Below the pieces are notes generated by a model. The model searched no databases, had not been told where the DNA came from, and saw only the letters and a program-made list of their open reading frames with translations. Both the position numbers and the translations under genes were made by a program. DNA of 13,819 bases from Actinomycetota bacterium (GTDB lineage Bacteria > Actinomycetota > Actinomycetes > Actinomycetales > Cellulomonadaceae). This document shows positions 1 through 7,300 of this stretch, one piece after another. The DNA lies in NCBI GenBank assembly GCA_018898235.1, contig JAHIJU010000135.1:1-13819 (forward strand), in the 5' to 3' direction. Position 1 is the stretch's first letter, and each line of letters opens with the position of its first letter.

Positions 1-2406
1 GACGCCGATCGGGGTTCGTCGACCACGGCCGTCCAGCACCTGGAAGGTCGTGTTCGCGATCGGACGGCCGACGGTGATCGGCTGGTCCGCGGTCTCGATG
101 CGTTCCACCGAGGACCAGACGGTGGTCTCGGTGGGGCCGTACACGTTCCACAGCGCCGCCGTCCGGTTCAGCAGCGGTGCCACGAGGTCCGGAGGCAGGG
201 GTTCGCCGCCGATGAGCGCGGTGAGGCCCTCGGTTCCCGCCCAGCCGGCCTCGAGCAGCATCCGCCAGGTGGCCGGCGTGGCCTGCAGCATCGTGATCCC
301 GCCGCGGTCGAGGCGCTGCCGCAACTGTCGCCCGTCCGCTGCCAGTCCGCGGGAGGCGATCTCGACCTGGCCACCGCACAGCAACGGCAGGAACAGCTCG
401 AGGGCGGCGATGTCGAAGGACAGGGTGGTGACCGCCAGGAGCACATCGTGCTCGTCGCACCCCGGGGTCTCGGCCATCGACCGCAGCAGGTTGGTGAGCG
501 CGCTGTGCGGGATCTCGACGCCCTTGGGCCGGCCGGTGGAGCCGGAGGTGTAGAGCACGTACGCCAGGTCGTCCGGTCCGGGACCGGGAGGCGCCGTCAG
601 GTGCGGGTCCGGCGCACGATCGACATCGCCGATCTCCACGACCACACGCCCCGTGGGGTCGACCGCAGCGTCCAGGTCCCGCTCGGTGAGCAGGATCGAT
701 GCGCCGCAGTCCTCGAGCATGAAGGCCAGCCGGTCCGGCGGGAAGGCCGGGTCGAGCGGCACGTACGCCGCACCGGACCGCATGACGGCGAGCACGGCGA
801 CGAGCAGGTCGAGCGACCGGTTGAGGCACACGCCGACGAACGTGCCGGGACCGGCGCCGACGTCGCGCAGGTGCGCGGCGAGTGCGGTCGCACGCTCGAT
901 CAGGGCGGCGTAGGTGAGCTCCTCGTCACCCGACGTCGCGGCGACCGCCGTCGGGTGCAGCCGCGCCTGGGCCTCGATGAGGTCGATGGTCGTCGCATCG
1001 CGGGGGAAGTCCCGCCGGGTGGAGTTCCAGGTGTCGATGCGCCGCCGCTCGCGGTCGGACAGGACCTCGAAGTCCGTGATCCGACCGTCCGGCCGGTCGA
1101 CGCACTCGTCGAGGACGTGCAGGAACAGCTCGATCATCGCGTCCCGCTGCTCCTGCGTGAACAGCCGCGCGTTGAAGTCGAACCCCAGCACGAGGTCGCC
1201 CGAACCGACGAAGTCGTGCACGGCGACCAGGAGACTCCCCTCGCCATAGCTCGGCCGGTACCAGCGGGGTTCGACCGACAACCCGGCGAACGGCCCGACG
1301 ACGACCCTGATGACGTTCAGCACGACGTCGTAGATGCGCCCGCCCGGGTTGCCCGCGGCGTACGGGAGGTGCCGCACCACCGCGAGGGCTTCCTGCTGGA
1401 CCTTGCGGATCACCGTGGCAAAGGTGTCGTCGTCCAGCAGCGAGATGGTGAAGGGGTCCTGCTCCATCACCAGCCCGACCGTGTCGGCCAAGGCCTTGGT
1501 GCGGTTGTGCCACGGTGCGCCGATGGTGCGGCGCGGCTCCCCGCTGATCCGGTAGAGCATGACGAACAGCGCCGCAGCGACGACGCCGAAGAAGGACAGG
1601 TCGTCGGAGAGGAATCGGATGCCGTCACGCGCCGCGAGCCCGCGGAGCGCATGTGCCCGCGCGGCGTCGAGGTGCACCTCCTGATGCACCCGCTGATGCC
1701 CCATCCCGTCGGTCAGCGACAACCCGTCGTAGAAGACCATGGGTTCTGCCGGGTCGCGCAGCCGCTCCTGCCAGAAGCTCTCGAGCCTGCGATACCGGGG
1801 GCCGGCGCGGAGGGCCTCGTCCCGCACCACATGATCGGCGAAGGTCGGATAGCTGACCTGCGTGGGCTCCTCGCCGCCGCCGATGCGCGCGTACCAGTCA
1901 CCCACCCGCTCGAAGACCAGGGCCATCGAGGTCCCGTCGGACACGACGTGGTGATGCAGGAGCGCCCAGGCGTAGCGATCGGGGGACAGCCGCACCAGGG
2001 TGGAGTCGAACAGCTGCGTGGACAGGTCCAGCACGGTGTCGACGTGCCGCCGGGACCACTGGTCGAGGGCTGCGTCCGGGTCGGGTGCGCCGGCCAGGTC
2101 GACGAATGCGGACCGGTACACGAACCGCTCGCGAACCCGCAGCCGCGGCAGGGCACCCTCGAGCTCCACGACCGTCCGGAGCGCATCGGTGCCCTCGATC
2201 GTGACCTGCAGCGCCCGGTCGAACACGTCGCGATCGATCGGGCCGTCGATGACGAACACCGTCAGCTCGTTGAACACCGGCAGGTCGGGGGTCGCTGCCT
2301 GTCCGAGCCAGATGTTGAGCTGGTTGCGGGTGGGTGCGTAGCTGGTGCCGCTCGTCGTGGGATGGGCCGGGCCGCTCGCGTCCACCTCTGGACGCAGGGC
2401 ACTCAC
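1..2406 (-). CDS. Non-ribosomal peptide synthetase, N-terminal part (condensation plus adenylation domain), truncated by left edge
   Basis: A reading frame open from 2469 to position 1 encodes a modular peptide synthetase; 802 codons lie in the window. Residues about 28-450 form a condensation domain with the active-site motif HHHVVSDG (H151-G158; the HHxxxDG catalytic His is H153) and IGAPWHNR further on. The adenylation domain follows from about residue 470: SGAAYVPLDPAFPPDRLAF (A2), YTSGSTGRPKG (A3, from Y619), FDIAALELF (A4, D665), NVYGPTETT (A5, N754). The A6-A10 motifs and any carrier domain lie outside. By alignment to GrsA the visible specificity residues are D665, I666, L669, Q708, I732, G734, V755, V763, W764, close to the published glycine code. 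The domain acts by activating an amino acid as its adenylate; the leading condensation domain implies that an acyl or peptidyl donor comes from elsewhere. The start is the GTG at 2406, with AGGG six bases upstream and a GTGA overlap with a small upstream ORF. It is the only GTG or ATG codon between the upstream in-frame stop (2470-2472) and the domain. The final product is unknown. Confidence 0.93.
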   Translation of the reverse strand, partial: MSALRPEVDASGPAHPTTSGTSYAPTRNQLNIWLGQAATPDLPVFNELTVFVIDGPIDRDVFDRALQVTIEGTDALRTVVELEGALPRLRVRERFVYRSAFVDLAGAPDPDAALDQWSRRHVDTVLDLSTQLFDSTLVRLSPDRYAWALLHHHVVSDGTSMALVFERVGDWYARIGGGEEPTQVSYPTFADHVVRDEALRAGPRYRRLESFWQERLRDPAEPMVFYDGLSLTDGMGHQRVHQEVHLDAARAHALRGLAARDGIRFLSDDLSFFGVVAAALFVMLYRISGEPRRTIGAPWHNRTKALADTVGLVMEQDPFTISLLDDDTFATVIRKVQQEALAVVRHLPYAAGNPGGRIYDVVLNVIRVVVGPFAGLSVEPRWYRPSYGEGSLLVAVHDFVGSGDLVLGFDFNARLFTQEQRDAMIELFLHVLDECVDRPDGRITDFEVLSDRERRRIDTWNSTRRDFPRDATTIDLIEAQARLHPTAVAATSGDEELTYAALIERATALAAHLRDVGAGPGTFVGVCLNRSLDLLVAVLAVMRSGAAYVPLDPAFPPDRLAFMLEDCGASILLTERDLDAAVDPTGRVVVEIGDVDRAPDPHLTAPPGPGPDDLAYVLYTSGSTGRPKGVEIPHSALTNLLRSMAETPGCDEHDVLLAVTTLSFDIAALELFLPLLCGGQVEIASRGLAADGRQLRQRLDRGGITMLQATPATWRMLLEAGWAGTEGLTALIGGEPLPPDLVAPLLNRTAALWNVYGPTETTVWSSVERIETADQPITVGRPIANTTFQVLDGRGRRTPIGV

Positions 2407-2456
2407 CTCGAGCCCTGCATCCCGGGCCGGGCCGGTAGGTCGACGCTTCGTGCCAT
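2403..2456 (-). CDS. Possible 17-codon leader ORF overlapping the NRPS start
   Basis: ATG at 2454-2456 follows a strong Shine-Dalgarno sequence, AGGGGAG (minus strand, 2462-2468), five bases away. It encodes MARSVDLPARPGMQGSR and stops with a TGA (2403-2405) that shares bases with the NRPS GTG (GTGA overlap). Its ribosome site is better than the one directly before the NRPS, so ribosomes may reach the NRPS by translational coupling. It has no recognisable domain and is too short to judge by codon use, so it may be chance or a leader peptide. It is in a different frame from the NRPS. Confidence 0.3.
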   Translation of the reverse strand: MARSVDLPARPGMQGSR

Positions 2457-2482
2457 CAGATCTCCCCTGTCAGGTCGCCCAT
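2456..2482 (-). CDS. Possible 8-codon leader ORF upstream of the NRPS
   Basis: ATG at 2480-2482 sits seven bases after a perfect GGAGG (minus strand, 2490-2494) and encodes MGDLTGEI. Its TGA (2456-2458) overlaps the ATG of the following mini-ORF by one base, giving TGATG. Together the two mini-ORFs and the NRPS form a chain of overlapping starts and stops. Translation is inferred only from the ribosome-binding site and overlap; no homology is expected at this length. Confidence 0.28.
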   Translation of the reverse strand: MGDLTGEI

Positions 2483-2696
2483 CTTCTCGCCTCCGGCACC
2501 GAGGTCAACCCATCGACCGCGATGCGGTGGGGCGCCTTGCCGTCGGCGGGCGCCGCCGACAGAGCTCGAGGACGTCCTGCTCACGTGCACGCTGCGCGAG
2601 GGGCACGGAACCGTGCACGACCTCGTCGCCTCCCCCGAGCCATGTCCCGGCGCCGCCCACCGGCACGATCCCGTCGTGGGGGGCGACCGCCCCTGC

Positions 2697-2725
2697 ACGG
2701 TAGTGAATGCCCGAACGCGCGTAAA
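2697..2725 (-). promoter_or_regulatory. Candidate housekeeping-type promoter for the NRPS
   Basis: On the minus strand a -35-like TTTACG (2720-2725) and a -10-like TACCGT (2697-2702) are separated by exactly 17 bases. Transcription would begin near 2690, giving an unusually long leader of about 285 bases before the NRPS GTG, long enough to contain the two mini-ORFs. The boxes match consensus only partly, so this is an inference. Confidence 0.35.
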
Positions 2726-2819
2726 GCCCGGGCGCCGCCGCCCCGACCCTCGGACGGGTCGGGCGGGTACGACGGGTCGCATCGCCCGGGCATCCCCGCG
2801 ACAGCGCGAGAATGGACAG

Positions 2820-4184
2820 GTGACCGACACACTCTCCGAGACCAGCACCCGTTCCCTCGACCTCGCCGCCGTGCACGCCCTGCACGCCGGCTTCGGCTCC
2901 GACCCGGCCCGCATCCGAGCCCAGAACGCCGTGACGCGTACCGCGCTCGACGACGTCGCCCTCAACCGGGAACGCGTCGTCGGGCTGCCGACGTCGGTGT
3001 CGCACCGGATCGACGACTGGTCGGTCGCGAACCAGAAGAAGAGCGGGCGCTGCTGGCTGTTCGCGGCGCTCAACCTGCTGCGGGTGGGCGCCAAGCGGGA
3101 GCTCGGGCTCAAGGAGTTCGAGTTCTCGCAGAACTACGCCATGTACTACGACAAGCTCGAACGGGCCAACTACTTCCTCGAGGACGCCGTCGCCACCGCC
3201 GACGAGCCCGTCGACTCCCGCCTCGTCTCCTACCTGCTCGCCAACGTGCTGGGTGACGGCGGGCAGTGGGACATGGCCGTCTCGGTGCTGCTCAAGTACG
3301 GCGTGGTGCCGAAGCAGGCCATGCCCGAGACCGAGTCCTCGAGCAACACCGACCGGATGAACAGCCAGCTGCGCGCCCTGCTGCGCGCCGGCGCCCTCAC
3401 GCTGCGCGGGCTGGTCACCGAGGGAGCCGCGGCCGATCACATCGCCCAGGTCAAGGCCGCGATCCTGCAGGATGTGCACGCGATCCTCACCATCCACCTC
3501 GGCACCCCGCCGACCAGCATCGACTGGCAGTGGACCGATGACTCGACGGTGTTCCACCGGGTCGGCGAGCTCACCCCGCAGGAGTTCTTCGCCCGCTACG
3601 TGACGATCGACCTCACGCAGTACGTCTGCCTCGTGGACGACCCTCGTCAGGAGCACCCCAAGGGCGGTGCGCTCACCGTCGCGCACCTGGGCAACGTCAT
3701 CGAGGGGCAGCGGGTGCTGTACGTCAACGCACCCGTCGCGACCATGAAGACCCTGGCCGCACGGTCCATCGTGGCCGGTGAACCGGTGTGGTTCGGCTGC
3801 GACGTGTCGCCCCAGATGCAGCGCCAGGACGGGCTGTGGGCGGCCGACCTGTACGACTACTCCGGCGTCTACGGCGTCGACCTGCACACCACCAAGGAGC
3901 AGCGGGTGGTCGGCGGCGACTCCGCGATGACCCACGCGATGCTGCTGGTCGGGGTCGACCTGCCCGACGGGGTCGACGGCCCGGCCCGGCGCTGGCGGGT
4001 CGAGAACTCCTGGGGTGACGACAAGGCCGACAAGGGCTTCTTCACGATGGACGACCCCTGGTTCGACGAGTACGTGTTCGAGGTCGTCGTCCGCAAGGAC
4101 GCCCTGCCGCCCGAGCTGCTCCCGGCCCTGACCGCCGCTCCCCTCGTCCTCCCCGCCTGGGACCCCATGGGCGCCCTCGCCTGA
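2820..4184 (+). CDS. pepC: Aminopeptidase C / bleomycin hydrolase (peptidase family C1B)
   Basis: The 454-residue product matches the usual length of the bleomycin hydrolase / PepC family, cytosolic papain-like cysteine peptidases that form hexameric barrels and remove N-terminal residues from peptides. Family members also inactivate bleomycin by deamidation. The catalytic triad is visible: Cys78 in QKKSGRCWLFA, His372 in MTHAMLLVG, and Asn396 in RVENSWGDD. The C-terminus PAWDPMGALA fits the conserved family tail, which in studied members reaches into the active site and limits the enzyme to exopeptidase action. The start is the GTG at 2820, which gives an N-terminus of normal length (VTDTLSETSTRSLDL); the upstream ribosome site is weak. 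An in-frame ATG at 2613 would add 69 low-complexity residues and is not credible. No signal peptide is seen. The gene is divergent from the NRPS and convergent with the phosphoesterase gene. A role in general peptide turnover is most likely; self-protection is possible but untested. Confidence 0.95.
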   Translation: MTDTLSETSTRSLDLAAVHALHAGFGSDPARIRAQNAVTRTALDDVALNRERVVGLPTSVSHRIDDWSVANQKKSGRCWLFAALNLLRVGAKRELGLKEFEFSQNYAMYYDKLERANYFLEDAVATADEPVDSRLVSYLLANVLGDGGQWDMAVSVLLKYGVVPKQAMPETESSSNTDRMNSQLRALLRAGALTLRGLVTEGAAADHIAQVKAAILQDVHAILTIHLGTPPTSIDWQWTDDSTVFHRVGELTPQEFFARYVTIDLTQYVCLVDDPRQEHPKGGALTVAHLGNVIEGQRVLYVNAPVATMKTLAARSIVAGEPVWFGCDVSPQMQRQDGLWAADLYDYSGVYGVDLHTTKEQRVVGGDSAMTHAMLLVGVDLPDGVDGPARRWRVENSWGDDKADKGFFTMDDPWFDEYVFEVVVRKDALPPELLPALTAAPLVLPAWDPMGALA

Positions 4185-4233
4185 CCCACCCACCCCGCCA
4201 GGCCCAGAACCTGGCCCGGGCCCAGGCCCAGGC

Positions 4234-4298
4234 CCGGAAACTGGTCGGCTGGGAGACGCCCGCCGGCGTGGCGCCGTCCCCAACCGACCAGTTTCCGG
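4234..4298. terminator. Long inverted repeat between convergent genes, likely bidirectional terminator
   Basis: Arms at 4234-4253 and 4279-4298 are 20 bases each and complementary except at one position (C4249 opposite A4283), with a 25-base loop that is itself GC-rich. In plus-strand RNA this position is a C/A mismatch; in minus-strand RNA it becomes a G-U wobble, so the hairpin is fully paired only in the phosphoesterase transcript. It lies 50 bases after the hydrolase stop and 85 bases after the phosphoesterase stop. There is no U-tract, as is common in actinobacteria. Just before it (about 4201-4236) is a GGCCCA-rich stretch that includes the palindrome GGCCCGGGCC. Confidence 0.65.
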
Positions 4299-4336
4299 CA
4301 GACCCAGCGGGCCACGGGGTTCCCCGGGCAGACCAG

Positions 4337-4380
4337 GGGGCCGGGCGGCGGCTGGCTCCCTGGGGCCGGGCGGCGGCTGG
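4337..4380. repeat. Short tandem direct repeat, 25-base period
   Basis: The 19-base unit GGGGCCGGGCGGCGGCTGG occurs at 4337-4355 and identically at 4362-4380, separated by CTCCCT. It sits in the 3' untranslated region just beyond the phosphoesterase stop codon. It looks like a local duplication; no function can be assigned. Confidence 0.7.
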
Positions 4381-4382
4381 TC

Positions 4383-7300
4383 CTAGAAGAACCTGATCGG
4401 GCGGACGATCACGGGGGCCGAGCTCGTGGTCTCGACCGTCGCGGTGTCGCTCGGGATGAACGTGGCACTCACCGTGACGGCCGTGCGGTAGCCCGCCGGG
4501 AGCCGCACGAGCGCCACACCGCGCTGCCAGGAGGCCAGCGGCGCCGTCGTGACGACCTCGCCGTTGACCGCCACCTGGACCGAACCCGTGGGCTGGGCAC
4601 CGTTGGTGAGCTGCGAAACGTCGACGATCACCCACGGGTGCGTGTCGGCCAGGAACGGCAGGGCGACGACCCGGACCCGGGCACTGGCCTTGACGACCGT
4701 CACGGTGGTCGCAGCCGAGGTGCTCGCGGCGAGGGTCGCGGTCCCGGCGTAGACGGCGGTGACCTGGTGCGATCCGACGGCCAGGCGCAGACCGGCCAGC
4801 GTGGCCTGCCCGTTGCGCAGCGTCGCCGAGCCGAGCACCGTGCTCCCGTCGAGGAACCGGACGGTCCCGGTGGCCCGCGGGACCTTCGCGGTCAACGAGA
4901 CGGTCGAACCCACCACGACCGACCGTGCCGAGACCGACAAGGTCGTGGTCGTCGGGACCAGGGCCACGACGGTCACGGTGACCGGATCGGCGACGCTCGG
5001 CGCCCACCTCGGATCGCCACCGTAGGTCGCGACCACCTGGTGCGAACCGGCCGCCAGCACCGTCCCGGCCAGGACCGCGCGGCCGTCGACCACCGGCGCC
5101 GTCCCCAGCGTCGTCGACCCGTCGGTGAAGGTCACCTGCCCGGTCGCGGAGCCCGTGACCGTCGCGGTGAAGGTCACCGCGGTCCCACCGGTCACCGAGG
5201 TGGCCGAGGCCACGAGGCTCGTCGTCGAGACGAGCCGCTCGACACTCACCGCGGCGCTGGGCTCGCTCGACGGCCCGGTGCCGACGGCGTTGACCGCCGC
5301 CACCGTGAAGGTCCAGGAGCCGGGCGCCAGGCCGGGGACCGTGGCGCTCGTCGAGGCGTCGGCCGTGGTCACCGGGGTGCCGGGCACGCCGTCCCGCCAC
5401 GGGGTGACCACGTAGCTCAGCACCGCCGAGCCGCCGTCTGATGTCGGCGCCTGCCACGTGACCGTGGCCTGGGACAGCCCCGCCCGCGCCGTCACCGAGG
5501 TGACCGCCCCGGGCGCGGTGGGCACCGCGTCGAAGGTGTGCACGTCGGAGACGTCGACCGCGCCGTACGGGTCGGTGGTGCGCACGTACCAGCCGTGCTG
5601 CCCGAGCCCGACACCGGGCCAGGTGGCCGAGACGGTCGAACCGCTCGCGACGTCGTCGAGGCAGCCCAGCGACGTCGTCGTGAGCACCTGGGCGCTGAAC
5701 GCGTCGGCCGTCAGCGTCTTGACGTGCGGGGTGATCCCGAGCGCGGCGTAGGAGAGCGAGAACTCCTGGTCGGCCAGGGTGAACGTGGTGTCCGAGGAGT
5801 CGAAGACGCCCAGCGACGGCGAGTAGGTGCGCACGGTGATGGTGCCCGACCGGTTGTCGAAGTGCAGCAGCCGCAGGTAGCCCTCGCCCCCCTCGGGCAG
5901 ACCCTGGTAGTCGAACAGCATCGAGGCCACCGTGCGGTCCTTGGTGCCGTCACCGTTGTCGTCGAAGCTGTCGTACCGCGTGTAGGCGTCGTGGTAGTGG
6001 CCGGACATCACCAGCTTCACGTTCGGGTGGGTGGCCACGACCTCGTCGTAGATGCGCTGCGGCAGCACGCCCAGACCGCCCGTGGTCAGCAGGTACTCGT
6101 GCAGGTTGAGGATCGCCACCCGGTTCGGGTACTGCGCGAGCACCTGCTTCATCCAGGCGATCTCGGTGTCGCCTGCGCCCCAGCCCATCGACACCACGAC
6201 GAAGTCGATGCCACCGGCCGAGACCAGGTCGTAGTGGCCGCGGTTGTCCTCGATCTGGCCGCCGTACCAGGGGTTCGAGCTGAACCGGCCGGCACCGAAG
6301 TACTGGGCGTACTCGGTGTAGTCGACGTCCTTGTGGTTGACGTCGTGGTTACCGGCCAGGACCCCGTACGGCAGCCGGGCGTCGTCGAGCACCCGATAGG
6401 CCGCATCGGCCCGGGTCCACTGATCGGCGATCTTCGAGTTGTCGACGATGTCCCCGGTGTGGAACAGGTACTGCAGGTTGAGCTGGTCACGCTGGTCCAG
6501 CAGGAAGCGGTGGATGTCGAGCTGGTGGGCGTAGTAGTCGGCGTTCGCGTTGTAGTACTGGGTGTCCGACTCCCAGGCCAGCGTGAAGTCGTACGACGAA
6601 CGGTCGGTGGCGCCGGCGGCGTAGGGCGCGACCGCCGAGCTGCGCGTCGAGCGGTCACCACCCGCGTAGCCCTGGGTGTGCTGGACGAGCACCCTGACCC
6701 CGCCGTCGACCGTGTGGTCGGCGACCGGGACGTCGGCGGCGAGCCGGAACGACTCGTCCCCGGTCACGCCGGTGGTGTGGGAGGCGACGGCGTCCCAGGT
6801 CGCCGTCGAGGTGTTCCAGGCCGACATCGTGACCTCGGCGGCGGCATTGGCCGAACCGTCCCAGGTGAGCCGCACCGTGGCGTCGTCCCCCGAACCGGCC
6901 GGGACCGCGACGTCGAACACCTCGTAGGGCAATAGATCGCCGCTGGTCACGGTCGACCCGGACCCGTCCACCGCACCGAGCGCGGCCTGCTGGGCCGCGT
7001 CCAGCACGGTCGCACCCGCCCGGTCGCCCGAGGACGCCGAGGTGGTGGTGCCCTGCCGGACGGTCACGGCCGCATCGGTCCCGGCGATCGTCCGGCCCGC
7101 CGCGAAGCAGACCCGCAGGTTGTCACCGCTCGGGTCGTTCACCGTGGCCCGCAACGCCACGTCGCCAGCCGCGACCTGCGCGCCCTGCGACGGGGAGACC
7201 ACCGTGGACGACGGCGCCTCGACCGGGCTGGTGAAGGTCACGGTCCGCGTCGCGGAGTTGCCGACCTGGTCGACCGCCGTGACAACGAGGGCGTGGTCAC

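Larger units (their letters stand above)
2407..2819. other. Divergent intergenic region between NRPS and bleomycin hydrolase genes
   Basis: This 413-base stretch holds the likely control signals of two divergent genes. It contains the minus-strand promoter candidate near 2697-2725, the two mini-ORFs near 2403-2482, and a small inverted repeat (CGACCC at 2744-2749 and GGGTCG at 2756-2761) that could be an operator or a weak hairpin. For the plus-strand gene only a weak -10-like TACGAC near 2768 was seen, without a good -35. Open frames cross the region on both strands, but their translations are rich in Arg, Pro and Gly and show no motif, so I do not call a gene beyond the mini-ORFs. Confidence 0.6.

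Noticed and set aside
448..2703. A 751-codon plus-strand open frame opposite the NRPS
   Set aside because: It is the antisense shadow of the NRPS in high-GC DNA: Arg/Gly/Val/Asp-rich, no motif, and the minus strand shows clear condensation and adenylation motifs throughout.
2505..2709. Minus-strand frame of about 65 codons between the two divergent genes
   Set aside because: Codon use is not implausible, but there is no convincing ribosome site, no motif, and it overlaps the likely promoter region; left uncalled.
2613..2819. Longer N-terminus for the bleomycin hydrolase from the ATG at 2613
   Set aside because: The extra 69 residues are low-complexity Arg/Pro/Gly and the family normally begins about where the GTG at 2820 does.
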